Shown here: positions 28,701 through 36,405 of the stretch, piece by piece | How the letters are laid out: each line of letters opens with the position of its first letter | How positions within the stretch are numbered: the stretch's first letter is position 1 | Assembly (NCBI RefSeq): GCF_006476605.1 | Contig: NZ_ML636800.1 | Span: 62,001-126,000 of the forward strand | DNA from: Brucella gallinifaecis | GTDB taxonomy: Bacteria; Pseudomonadota; Alphaproteobacteria; Rhizobiales; Rhizobiaceae | Direction of reading: 5' to 3' | Length of the DNA stretch: 64,000 bases | The notes under the pieces: generated by a model | Told to the model about the DNA's origin: nothing | Database searches by the model: none | The model's input: the letters and a program-made list of their open reading frames with translations, nothing else | Made by a program: the position numbers and the translations under genes

Positions 28701-28860
28701 CTTCAATATGTTCAAATCCGAACAGCCTGGCACCGGGGCCATTGATCCAGAGAACTTTCGACAGGTCGCGCGTCAACACGAGCTGCGCATCGCCTCTGGC
28801 AAAGCCTTCGCGGATATGATCCAACGCGGCTATATCTATGAAGGGGTATGATCCTGACAT
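25759..28860 (-). CDS. pdhS: PAS-domain sensor histidine kinase PdhS, cell-cycle/polarity kinase
   Basis: A 1,033-residue cytoplasmic hybrid-free histidine kinase. Sensory PAS-like regions occur in the N-terminal third (about 250-370), near 550-620 and near 680-800 (TILDTATDGVVLIDPEGRMR). The HisKA box is LARISHEIRTPLNAIIGF with phosphoacceptor His803; the ATPase domain has NLLSNAVRFT, DTGIGM and GTGLGLPLTKAMVE. Length, a low-complexity middle and architecture match Brucella PdhS, which marks the old pole and acts on DivK. No transmembrane segment. A CtrA-like box lies about 42-56 bp upstream. asmA follows. Confidence 0.9.
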   Translation of the reverse strand: MSGSYPFIDIAALDHIREGFARGDAQLVLTRDLSKVLWINGPGARLFGFEHIEDIIGSELELPVTMRRQITDSSTEINGASRIVSVRLNAGLRSELVRLHVSSITMPDGVEALLLASEKEASPPEAIIAGFGSETTHIAMLDAKTQMISASKRFAMLDIALSTLEDLIIETHDAPERIVKRRIRAGKKSVPGAITRLTDNPAIYLICILEETLTPVDTKTPASAPALAAVIQDNAPVTPKNFVFDPTGAPARFIWKIDAAGMFTEVSPELGNIIGPNAADIIGRRFTEVANVFGFDASGDIAELLEQRSTWSGKKLLWPVEGTSLRVPVELAALPVYSRNREFVGFRGFGLVRPQDAEDDPEAIGMVLAGGQPLKREAAPTVQEMLSADDDDDILALSEEIANDDHPEARRNETDSPTLPFELTPNPGRRESDKVIELLNAAARGKVEADHAKQHKKEHRPEGGLTATERNAFREIADRLRKQGLANAHQENEASVEDVSHPKPTAERIEHVTLVSEAPSSDEHAIKDAGSAQKQHTDETALLASLPIPVIIHSGDVIHYINQALLDRTGYRALPEIQEAGGIAALFNSNIDDGDKSESMVLRHANGSEEPVEAHLNAINWRNGRALMLSLLPRANNPALSEVENTTSQETQALQGHIEELKTILDTATDGVVLIDPEGRMRSMNHSAAALFGYDQAETKGKFFSMLFAIESQRAAMDYLHSLSDNGVLSVLNDGREVIGREAQGGLIPLFMTMGKLPHTNGYCAVLRDITQWKRTEEELTNARREAERASSQKTEFLARISHEIRTPLNAIIGFSELMSDEKFGPIGNERYRDYLRDINRSGNHVLALVNDLLDISKIEAGALDMQFEAVSLNDAIDEAIALMQPQANRERIIIRSSFQSNLPDIVADARSIKQVALNLLSNAVRFTATGGQVIVSTNYELNGDVVMRVRDTGIGMTKAEIEQALKPFRQVNTLQRRQAESAKDWRNEGTGLGLPLTKAMVEANRAQFAIDSTPGQGTVVEIIFPPTRVLAQ

Positions 28861-28901
28861 ACCGATCCTTTAACTGCTCTTCCAATGCCCCATATTAGGC
28901 T

Positions 28902-28916
28902 TTAACAAACTGTTAA
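28902..28916 (-). promoter_or_regulatory. CtrA-like binding box upstream of pdhS
   Basis: TTAA-CAAACTG-TTAA matches the CtrA core TTAA-N7-TTAA exactly, 42-56 bp upstream of the pdhS start. CtrA is the master cell-cycle regulator of these bacteria and lies downstream of PdhS/DivK, so feedback control is plausible. The rest of the 360-bp gap to the tRNA gene holds only a weak hairpin (CCATAT/ATATGG near 28951). Confidence 0.5.
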
Positions 28917-29223
28917 TAAGCTTCTTCTGGGCTCGGGTCCATATTTCCATTCGATATGGGCCTGACTTTCTGTTCCATTAGTTAATATGGCTATGGCAAT
29001 TTTATGTGCCAGGCCATTATCAGGGCATTATTCAGCGTCGTGTGCAGTCATGCATAAAATATGATGAGCATAATCCTTACAATTTTAATGATTATTGAGT
29101 TGTTGCTAACAAACGGGGATTTCTTCGAAAAGATTATTATAATGGCTTGCAATATGGATCGATTCTCCGTATGTGACCCCTAGTTGACGCGCATCACAAG
29201 AATGTTCGTTGAGATTTAGGTAC

Positions 29224-29300
29224 GCGGTCGTAGCTCAGTTGGTTAGAGCGCAGGATTGTGGCTCCTGAGGTCGGTGGTTCGAATCCACCCGTCCGTACCA
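29224..29300 (+). tRNA. tRNA-His (GTG anticodon)
   Basis: A full cloverleaf of 77 nt with encoded CCA: acceptor GCGGTCG, D stem GCTC/GAGC, anticodon stem CAGGA/TCCTG with loop TTGTGGC (anticodon GTG at 29258-29260), T stem GGTGG/CCACC with TTCGAAT. Position -1 is C, not G, and the discriminator is A73, the pattern of alphaproteobacteria whose HisRS does not need G-1. The acceptor stem has G1-U72 and a U5-U68 mismatch. Integrase remnants follow directly downstream. Confidence 0.96.
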
Positions 29301-29421
29301 TCTAAATTCCCCTAACTTATTAATTTTATTACATAAAAAGCACTTGCGAGAAATCGCTATTGTGCTTTTCTCGGTTTTTGTTCCACATTTTGCGCCACAC
29401 ACGCCTTTGGGGAACGTCTTA

Positions 29422-29700
29422 ATGTCACCTAAACACGAAGATAAACGGCCTGACAGGCACCTCCAGTAGCGCAATGGAAACTATTTTATAAGCGTCGCGT
29501 CCCCCGCGAAGTTGCTGCACTTGATGCGCCGGGTGAGCATATACGGATATCCTTCAAAATAAATGATCTGTCAGTTGCTCGTGCCAAATGTGATAAAGAG
29601 GGGACAATTCCACATCGATCATATTTCAAATCCCAACTGAAAACATTTTGCAGTTGGATACAAATCACCAATCCGATTTGAGATCACGAACTGAAAATTA
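29422..29700 (+). pseudogene. degraded phage-type integrase, N-terminal remnant
   Basis: Translation from ATG 29422 gives a start ending in DRHLQ, then an in-frame TAG (29467-29469), then RNGNYF. After an apparent one-base deletion near 29485 the frame continues as FYKRRVPREVAALDAPGEH and IRISFKINDLSVARAKCD. This is the DUF6538-like N-terminal arm found in rhizobial and Brucella tyrosine integrases; no catalytic domain remains. Its position about 120 bp after tRNA-His indicates a decayed integration event using that tRNA as attachment site. Confidence 0.7.
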
Positions 29701-29778
29701 GTTCCAGAAACTCTGTATTAAATCAGGAAAATTTATTTCAGCATACCGCGAAAATGCAACACTAAAGGTGCTTGTCGA

Positions 29779-30172
29779 CCTTTTGCCTTCTATTTTGTCG
29801 GCGATCTTCTTGATGGCTATACCAACCTTGAGCTTATCAGCACGATCAGCACAATGGAAACCTTTCAGAAGATCTATCGGCCCGAGATTTACAATGCAAA
29901 TTCGGTAGCTGGGGCCTGCTTTCAGCCAGATATTCAGTATCAGGACTACTCATTGACGCGCATTGTTTATGATCGTGAAGAGCGTAGCCGCCTTGCTGTT
30001 GAGCAGGGAAAACTCGCTCAGGAGCACTTCATTAAACCTTATAAGACCGTCCTTGAGCAATGGTCTGCCAATTACCCCCTTTGACGAGCCAAAACACAAG
30101 GTTACCTATCATGAAAAGACTATTGCCCACGTCGACCGCTGCCAGTTTGCCAAAGCCTTCCTGGCTTGCTGA
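29779..30172 (+). pseudogene. frameshifted gene relic of unknown function
   Basis: A coding-like frame reads PFAFYFVGDLLDGYTNLEL through METFQKIYRPEIYNANSVAG and KLAQEHFIKPYKTVLEQWSA to a stop at 30082-30084. In the next frame the sequence continues as FDEPKHKVTYHEKTIAHVD and CQFAKAFLAC to 30172, with the switch at a run of five C near 30073. Codon content looks protein-like, but I recognise no family and no start with a ribosome site. It sits between integrase debris and the EAL gene, so it may be cargo of the lost element. Confidence 0.4.
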
Positions 30173-30214
30173 AGACTTAATGCCAGTATTCATGAAGCTG
30201 GAATATCGAGGTGA

Positions 30215-32038
30215 TTATTTTATTGCTTGAAGAGGATCCGTAACAGAGGCGTATTGTCCATGGTTTCGGAGAAGCTCGGTTGCCTTTTCAAAGTTGACGG
30301 CTTTGGAGAAAACATAGCCTTGTCCTAGCAGGCATCCCATTTCTTTTAGCCTCTGAGCAAGTTCCAGTGTCTCTATGCCCTCTGCAACCAGTCTTATGTC
30401 AAGGTCTTTTGCGATTTGTAAAATGCCTTTGACAATTGCCATGCTGGGATCACCGGGCGCTAAACGGGATATGAAAGATTTGTCGATTTTGATGATATTT
30501 ACTGGTACTGTCAGCAGATGCGCTAATGCGGCAAAACCAGTACCAAAATCGTCGAGTGCGATGCGAACGCCTTGTTCTCTCAAGCGTTTAATGCCGGAGA
30601 TTACAACGTCGTCCCGACGCCCGATATAGGCGTTTTCTGTTATTTCTATAATCAGGTGTTTTAACGGAACATGGTAGTTGCCAAAGGTTTCGGCGACAAA
30701 GTTGGAAAGATTGCCGACATAGAAGTCTGCGGCCGTTACATTTACCCCTACATGTTGAACAGGTAGATCAAGGTCAAGCCAGCGTTGAATGTCCTGTGCA
30801 ACGACTGTCAGCATATGCTGTGTAATTTCTGATGCGATATGAACGTCTGAAAAGGATTCCTGAAAAACGGAAGCAGCGAGAATCTCGCCATCCAATGTTG
30901 TCATACGGCTGAGCGCTTCAAAGCCGATGATCTCGTTTGTATCAAGCCTTATAATGGGTTGGTAATGTGCTGTAATCCTTTTTTGCTCAAGTGCTTCGCG
31001 TACCTGGCGGATGGAATTGTGTCTATGGGTGATCCTCGTTTCAACACTGGGTTGATAACGCACAAAACTGCCGCGGCTGGTTTCTTTAGCGTGATAGAGC
31101 GCAAGATCAGCATTTCTGCGGACTATTTCGGGCTGTGTGTCTTGCGATGCGAGGACGGCTCCACCAATTGTTACGCGCGGAAGTATGGTCTGGCCCTGAA
31201 ACTCAACGGGCGAAGACAATGCTTTAAAAGCCAGCATTGACGTGCGATTAAGATCATAAAGTGCCTTATGGCTTTGTATGATGACTGTAAACTCATCCCC
31301 ACCGGTGCGAAAGGTGATATCTGGCGCAAGTGAAGTTGAAACACGCGTTGCAATTGTCTTGATCAGGAAATCACCAACTTGGTGGCCAAATGTATCATTG
31401 GTGACTTTCAGATTGTCGACATCAATGACAAAGAGTGCCCAGCTGCCGGCAAGTTCGCAGCGCAATTGTGACAAGGCATCGTCAAAAGCAGCACGATTTG
31501 GTAAACCGGTCAGTGCATCAACGGTTGCCCGGCGTTCATAACTCAGGATACGATTTTCACGTGCCATTGCCAGTTTGCAAAGCTGGGCGGTGGCATTAAT
31601 CAGGCGTTGTTCAGATTTTGAGGGCTTATGTTTTTCAGTGAAATATACGGACAATGCACCAATGGGTTTGCCCGTTTCATCTCTGATTGGTACAGCGCTA
31701 CAGGCATGTAGCCCAAGCGAAAGAGCCAGATCTTTATAGGTGGCCCATTTCAGATCATGTTCGATATCGGCAACTGTGACCGGTGCATTATAGTAAATAG
31801 CACTGCCACAAGACCCTACTTCAGGGCCAACTACAATATTGTTTAAAGTGTTACAATAGACTTCAGGAAAATGCGGAGCTGCGATTGTATGCAACATGCC
31901 AGCAGAATCTACTGAGCAAACCATGACACGTGCTTTGCGGAGAAGTTTTTCCATTCCTAGGCAAACACGCTGAAGAATATATTCAAGCGGTTTGCCTTTG
32001 GCTATTAACTCAAGAACACTGTTCTGGAATTTAAGCAC
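30215..32038 (-). CDS. GAF-GGDEF-EAL cyclic-di-GMP signalling protein
   Basis: A 607-residue cytoplasmic protein with three domains: GAF (about 10-165, with GSCGSAI and HACSAVPI), a GGDEF domain (about 170-330, LTGLPNRAAF and intact TGGDEF), and an EAL domain (about 345-590, intact GFEALSR, EITEN, DDFGTG, KIDKSFI, EGIET). Both catalytic sets look complete, so it could make and degrade c-di-GMP; which dominates cannot be read. The start is GTG, preceded by GGGG. No membrane segment, so it probably responds to a small ligand or redox cue via GAF. Confidence 0.92.
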   Translation of the reverse strand: MLKFQNSVLELIAKGKPLEYILQRVCLGMEKLLRKARVMVCSVDSAGMLHTIAAPHFPEVYCNTLNNIVVGPEVGSCGSAIYYNAPVTVADIEHDLKWATYKDLALSLGLHACSAVPIRDETGKPIGALSVYFTEKHKPSKSEQRLINATAQLCKLAMARENRILSYERRATVDALTGLPNRAAFDDALSQLRCELAGSWALFVIDVDNLKVTNDTFGHQVGDFLIKTIATRVSTSLAPDITFRTGGDEFTVIIQSHKALYDLNRTSMLAFKALSSPVEFQGQTILPRVTIGGAVLASQDTQPEIVRRNADLALYHAKETSRGSFVRYQPSVETRITHRHNSIRQVREALEQKRITAHYQPIIRLDTNEIIGFEALSRMTTLDGEILAASVFQESFSDVHIASEITQHMLTVVAQDIQRWLDLDLPVQHVGVNVTAADFYVGNLSNFVAETFGNYHVPLKHLIIEITENAYIGRRDDVVISGIKRLREQGVRIALDDFGTGFAALAHLLTVPVNIIKIDKSFISRLAPGDPSMAIVKGILQIAKDLDIRLVAEGIETLELAQRLKEMGCLLGQGYVFSKAVNFEKATELLRNHGQYASVTDPLQAIK

Positions 32039-32441
32039 GCATCCCCACAGACCTGTTGTTATGTAAAGTTAATTTTTACATGAAAATCATATGTTTCAAA
32101 GTCTTATTGATATAAATAGTTAATTATTAATAATTTTTCGTGCGGTAACGTAAAAATCAAAAGTTGTATTAATATTTTATAATAAAAATAATAATTAATT
32201 ATTCAGATAAAATTTTCTGCATATTGATCTGGCGGTTAACACGATTAGTACTGTTTTGCTGAAAAGATAAATCTTATGATCGGCTGACTGGTTTGTTTGG
32301 TGTCGATTTCTGCAATGCCTGATTATCAGTCATTGCTTTTTTAATCATTAAAAATTGCTCGTGAAATTATGATGTCTTTTTTGTCATCGCTTTGTCATGC
32401 AGTCAGACTAGAAGTGCGCAAACCATTAAGATTGCACACTT
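32039..32441. other. AT-rich 403-bp intergenic region without a gene
   Basis: Very AT-rich gap between the divergent c-di-GMP gene and the ABC ATPase gene, with long A/T runs around 32100-32220. No open frame, RNA or convincing dyad is seen; promoters for both genes must lie here. Confidence 0.6.
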
Positions 32442-33518
32442 ATGTTACACAAAGCTAAAATAAATAATGATGTTGCAGTTCAGGCCGAAGGGCTAAGTTT
32501 GGCCTATGGCAGCAACACTATTCTCAAAAATATCGATCTGACTCTTCCAAAAGGTCAGACGCTGGCATTGCTTGGCCCATCAGGATGTGGAAAGACCACT
32601 CTTCTGCGCCTTGTGGCTGGTTTGCTGGCTCCGACAACAGGATCCATCACCATTAATGGTGAAAAGGTTGCCGATGCTGCAAGCCGACGCTTTGCACCGC
32701 CCGAAAAGCGTCATCTTGGCATGGTCTTTCAGGACTATGCATTGTGGCCGCATATGTCGGTTTACGGGAATGTTTCCTTTCCGCTTGAGATGCGTGGCGT
32801 TGGACGGGCTGAGCGTGAATCACGTGTAAAATCTGCATTGGACCGGGTTGGTCTTGCCGGTTTCGGTGATCGTTCAATCAGTGATATGTCCGGCGGTCAG
32901 CAACAGCGCGTAGCGATTGCGCGTGCAATTGTGGCTGAACCCGGTCTTGTCTTGTTTGACGAGCCCCTCTCTAATCTTGACCGCGAATTACGTGAAAACA
33001 TGGTCAGTGAAATTGGTCAGCTTGTCGCTAATCTTGGGCTGACTGCGATCTATGTCACGCATGATCAGAGCGAGGCTTTCTCGTTGGCGCATCAGGTCGC
33101 TATTATGCGTGCAGGCGTGATTGAGCAATTGGCGGCGCCCGAGGTTCTGGTAGCGCAGCCGACAACACCGGCCGTTGCTGATTTCTTACGGCTTGGTTGC
33201 GTGATGCCTGTGGAGCGTGCGAGCGCGGGTTATCGCATTGCGCAAACAGAAATTCATTTGTCCCATGAGATAACTCCCCCACAGGCAACGCATGTTCTTT
33301 TGCCATCACGTTCAGTGCGCAGTGTGGCCATGAGTGATGCATCCATTCCTGCAACTGTTTTGCGTACGCAATTCCGCGGCGATGGGCATCTCACAACTGT
33401 ACGCATCGGTTCGCACAATGAAGGGCATGAGCTGACCTATCTTGACACCGCTCGTCATTCTCCGGGCGTTCCGGTTGGTATTGCAATTGATGCGGAACAG
33501 CTTCGCTGGTTCGCTTAG
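32442..33518 (+). CDS. ABC transporter ATP-binding protein, FbpC/ferric or phosphonate type
   Basis: A 358-residue ATPase: Walker A GPSGCGKTT (about 46-54), Q-loop MVFQDYALWPH, signature MSGGQQQR, Walker B LVLFDEPLSNLD, switch THDQSEA, then a C-terminal TOBE-like domain. The family serves Fe(III), phosphonate or similar importers. No ribosome site precedes the ATG at 32442 (possibly leaderless, or the start is elsewhere). A binding protein and a fused permease follow in an unusual ATPase-binding protein-permease order. Confidence 0.88.
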   Translation: MLHKAKINNDVAVQAEGLSLAYGSNTILKNIDLTLPKGQTLALLGPSGCGKTTLLRLVAGLLAPTTGSITINGEKVADAASRRFAPPEKRHLGMVFQDYALWPHMSVYGNVSFPLEMRGVGRAERESRVKSALDRVGLAGFGDRSISDMSGGQQQRVAIARAIVAEPGLVLFDEPLSNLDRELRENMVSEIGQLVANLGLTAIYVTHDQSEAFSLAHQVAIMRAGVIEQLAAPEVLVAQPTTPAVADFLRLGCVMPVERASAGYRIAQTEIHLSHEITPPQATHVLLPSRSVRSVAMSDASIPATVLRTQFRGDGHLTTVRIGSHNEGHELTYLDTARHSPGVPVGIAIDAEQLRWFA

Positions 33519-33567
33519 GTCCTGACTCTAACTCATCACTTCACATCCCGCATCTCAGGAGAGATTT

Positions 33568-34530
33568 ATGAAGAAGTCCCTTTTCGGCGCAAGCATGGCA
33601 TTTGCTGCAGCTTTGCTCGCAAGCACGGCAGCATTCGCTGATATCACAGTTTATTCGGCTGGTCCGGGTAAGCTGATTGAAGGCCTTGCTGCCGGCTTTA
33701 CCGCCAAGACCGGTACAAAGGTCAATGTCTTTCAGGCAACAACCGGCAAGGTCATGGCTCGTATTGAAGCTGAAGCGGCCAATCCTGTGGTAGATGTTTT
33801 GATTTCTGCTTCCTGGGATACAGCAACTGATTTCGCCAAGCGTGATTGGCTTGTGGCTTATACCAGCCCCAATGCTGCAAAAGTTCCTGATTTTCTGAAG
33901 AATGAAACTGCTGTTGCACAGGGCGTATCGGCGCTCGCTATTGCATGGAATCCGAATAGCAAAACGCCAAAACCTGCCGAATGGTCTGATCTGGCAAAGC
34001 CGGAATATAAGGATCTGGTCAATCTGCCTGATCCGGCACAATCGGGTGCAACATTTGAACTTGTTTCAGCACTTTCGGAAACGCAGGGCTGGGACTTGTT
34101 CAAGAACCTTCAGGCAAATGGTGCAATTGCAGCCGGTGCCAATGCTGAAGCTTTGAATCCTGTGCTTCAGGGTGCCAAGGCCGCTGTTTTTGGCGCTGTT
34201 GATTATATATCGCTTTCTGGCAAAGCCAAGGGTGAAGCGATTGATGTGATTTTCCCATCGTCGGGCACGGTTATTGCGCCGCGTCCGGCCATGATCCTCA
34301 AATGGTCGAAAAATCAGGACGAAGCCAAGCAGTTTATTGATTACATGCTTTCTGACGAAGGTCAGAAGATGGTTGCTGCTACCTATCTGATGCCGGCCCG
34401 TTCCGACGTCCCTGCCAATCGTCCTTTGATCAATGACTTGAAAATTCTGAAGATTGATGCTGCCACTGTTTATGGCAAGCGTAATGAAACGCTGAAGGAA
34501 TTTAACGCGATCTTTGGCGCGAAGAAGTAA
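33568..34530 (+). CDS. ABC transporter substrate-binding protein, family 1 extracellular
   Basis: A 320-residue periplasmic protein with a clear signal peptide (MKKSLFGASMAFAAALLAS..AFA|DI). The mature start ITVYSAGPGKLIEGLAAGF is typical of the FbpA/AfuA/PhnS-type cluster. It lacks an obvious paired-tyrosine iron site, so the ligand (ferric complex, phosphonate or another anion) is undecided. AGGAGAG precedes the ATG. It is followed by a strong hairpin before the permease gene, as often seen for binding-protein genes. Confidence 0.88.
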   Translation: MKKSLFGASMAFAAALLASTAAFADITVYSAGPGKLIEGLAAGFTAKTGTKVNVFQATTGKVMARIEAEAANPVVDVLISASWDTATDFAKRDWLVAYTSPNAAKVPDFLKNETAVAQGVSALAIAWNPNSKTPKPAEWSDLAKPEYKDLVNLPDPAQSGATFELVSALSETQGWDLFKNLQANGAIAAGANAEALNPVLQGAKAAVFGAVDYISLSGKAKGEAIDVIFPSSGTVIAPRPAMILKWSKNQDEAKQFIDYMLSDEGQKMVAATYLMPARSDVPANRPLINDLKILKIDAATVYGKRNETLKEFNAIFGAKK

Positions 34531-34537
34531 TGAACGG

Positions 34538-34575
34538 ACGGCTCTCTTCTGTGTGGGGAGAGCCGTTTATTTTTG
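34538..34575 (+). terminator. terminator/attenuator after the binding-protein gene
   Basis: ACGGCTCTC and GAGAGCCGT form a 9-bp stem followed by TTATTTTTG. It lies between the binding-protein and permease genes, so it probably limits read-through into the permease. Confidence 0.75.
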
Positions 34576-34633
34576 TTGATTTTTAAAAATTGCTGTTATT
34601 TTCCGTGGCAGCAGGAATATCGCAGAGGCAATC

Positions 34634-36313
34634 ATGAGTGCAAAGACCGCTACCGCTGCAAATCCGCTTGGGCTTGTGGCCGTCACCGGCCTCGCTATTG
34701 TCGTTGCGGTTCCGTTTGTATTCATTGTTTTGCAGGCGATTTTTCCGCAGATAGGGCAGGGCGTACTGAGTGCACCTTTTGTTCATTTGCCAGCCTTGTT
34801 TGAAGATCCGAAGCTTCTGCATATGACGGGTAACACGATCCTTCTTGGCATCAGTGTTGTCATTTTATCAGCAATTATTGCAGTGCCGCTTGCTGTGTTC
34901 CGCGCACTTTACAAAGTACCCTTTGCGTTGGTCTGGGACGTGCTGATGCTCGTACCTTTTATGATACCGCCCTATATTGCGACGCTTGGCTGGATCATGA
35001 CATTGCAGCCAAGCGGTTATCTTGAGCAGCTTGCAGGTTTCAACCTGGCACCATTTCTGTTTTCGCTTGCAGGCATGACTTTCGTTATGGCGCTCAACAC
35101 GTTTCCGCTGGTCTATTTCGCGGTGTCCCGGACGATTGAGGCAGTTGGTGCCCGCTATTCCGATGTGGGCCGGGTGTTCGGGGCATCACCATGGCGTTCA
35201 TTTTTACGCATTACATTTCCTTTGGCGACGCCCGGACTAGCGGCAAGTCTGCTTCTCGTATTCGCATCAGCAATCGAAGAATATGGTACCCCTGCCGCTC
35301 TTGGTAGCCGTTCGGGTTTTGAAGTGCTGGTCACGGAAATCGATATGCGCATATCCGATTGGCCAATTGATCTTTCGGGGGCTGCCGTCTTTTCACTGGC
35401 GCTGGTCTTGTTATCGCTTGTAGCTTTCATGTTGCAACGCTGGATTTTGACACGCCGTTCTTATGTTACCACTGGCGGCAAGCCACAAAACAAGGACAAG
35501 CGCGATCTTGGTGCGTTCAAAGCTCCAGTCGTCATCCTGTTTGGGGTCGTTGCTTTCGCTGCCACTGGCGTGCCGCTTCTCGCAATTCTTGCAACCGCCA
35601 TGTCAAAAACCATTTCCGGCGGACTGACGCTATCCAATCTTGGTTTTGATAATTTTGCGGCCATTGCCGATAATAGTGCAGGCGCCATGCGAGCATTGAC
35701 CAACAGCCTTTCATTGGGGGTAACAAGCGCTCTTTTGACAGGTTTGCTGGGGGCTATTGCTGCCTATGCCGTTGTAAAAATGCGTTTCCGTGGGCGCTTC
35801 TGGCTTGATGTCCTGACAGTCTTACCAAACTCGCTTCCGGGGGTTGTGGTCGCTGTCGGTCTTATCCTTGCATGGAACCAGCCATCGCTCTTGATATCAC
35901 CTTACAATACCCCCCTGATCCTGTTGCTTGCCTATTGCTGTATTCTGTTGCCGCAGCCGATCCGCTATGCAACGGCAGCTTTCCACCAGATTGGCGACAA
36001 TCTTGAAGCGGCAGCACGTGTTTGTGGGGCGAGCAGTTTCACGACTTTTCGCCGGATTATGTTGCCACTGATCGCGCCGAGCCTGATCACTGCAATGCTG
36101 CTGGTTTTTGCTGTTGCAACGCGTGAGCTGGTTGCGTCCATATTGGTGGCGCCTGTTGGTATGCAGACGATTTCCATCTTCATCTGGCGGCAATTTGAGC
36201 AGGGTTCAATTGGTCTTGGCATGGCCATGGCCTTTATCGCGATATTGCTGACAACGCTGCTGCCACTTTTGCTTATGGGCCTTTTGAAGCGGACAGGTCT
36301 TGTAAAAATCTAA
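34634..36313 (+). CDS. ABC transporter permease, fused FbpB-type (two permease domains)
   Basis: A 559-residue inner-membrane protein with about twelve helices. Each half has its own EAA loop: VGRVFGASPWRSFLRITFPL in the first and AARVCGASSFTTFRRIMLPL in the second, as in FbpB/AfuB. It completes the importer with the ATPase and binding protein upstream. The gene ends at 36313, overlapping the 15-bp operator shared with the peptidase gene by two bases. Context suggests possible use together with the peptidase/GntR genes, but the ligand is unknown. Confidence 0.88.
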   Translation: MSAKTATAANPLGLVAVTGLAIVVAVPFVFIVLQAIFPQIGQGVLSAPFVHLPALFEDPKLLHMTGNTILLGISVVILSAIIAVPLAVFRALYKVPFALVWDVLMLVPFMIPPYIATLGWIMTLQPSGYLEQLAGFNLAPFLFSLAGMTFVMALNTFPLVYFAVSRTIEAVGARYSDVGRVFGASPWRSFLRITFPLATPGLAASLLLVFASAIEEYGTPAALGSRSGFEVLVTEIDMRISDWPIDLSGAAVFSLALVLLSLVAFMLQRWILTRRSYVTTGGKPQNKDKRDLGAFKAPVVILFGVVAFAATGVPLLAILATAMSKTISGGLTLSNLGFDNFAAIADNSAGAMRALTNSLSLGVTSALLTGLLGAIAAYAVVKMRFRGRFWLDVLTVLPNSLPGVVVAVGLILAWNQPSLLISPYNTPLILLLAYCCILLPQPIRYATAAFHQIGDNLEAAARVCGASSFTTFRRIMLPLIAPSLITAMLLVFAVATRELVASILVAPVGMQTISIFIWRQFEQGSIGLGMAMAFIAILLTTLLPLLLMGLLKRTGLVKI

Positions 36314-36326
36314 TTCTGTCGACAAA
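36312..36326. promoter_or_regulatory. 15-bp GntR operator, copy 1 (upstream of the peptidase gene)
   Basis: AATTCTGTCGACAAA, with palindromic core TGTCGACA, lies 80-94 bp before the peptidase start. The identical 15 bases recur at 38282-38296 in front of the DapA-family gene. With a FCD-type GntR gene between, this is the probable operator of that regulator. Confidence 0.7.
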
Positions 36327-36354
36327 CTGCGTACAGAGATTTATCCTTTCAGCA

Positions 36355-36385
36355 TGCCACAGAGTCTATCAAAGAGTCTGTGGCA
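36355..36385 (+). promoter_or_regulatory. stem-loop in the peptidase gene leader
   Basis: TGCCACAGA pairs with TCTGTGGCA across a 13-nt loop, 20 bp before the peptidase ATG. There is no T-run. It may be a 5' hairpin affecting translation or a terminator for the upstream permease transcript. Confidence 0.4.
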
Positions 36386-36405
36386 GAGGCTGAAAGGAAT
36401 AAGCA

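Noticed and set aside
29235-29474. 79-codon minus-strand frame antisense to tRNA-His, ending in a VDSNHRPQEPQSCALTN-like tail
   Set aside because: This tail is the well-known spurious translation of the reverse strand of a tRNA gene; the frame has no ribosome site.
33516-33530. GGTCCTGACTCTAA after the FbpC-like gene, resembling the inverted-repeat element end
   Set aside because: Only about 11 of 12 bases match and no further element sequence follows; chance cannot be excluded.
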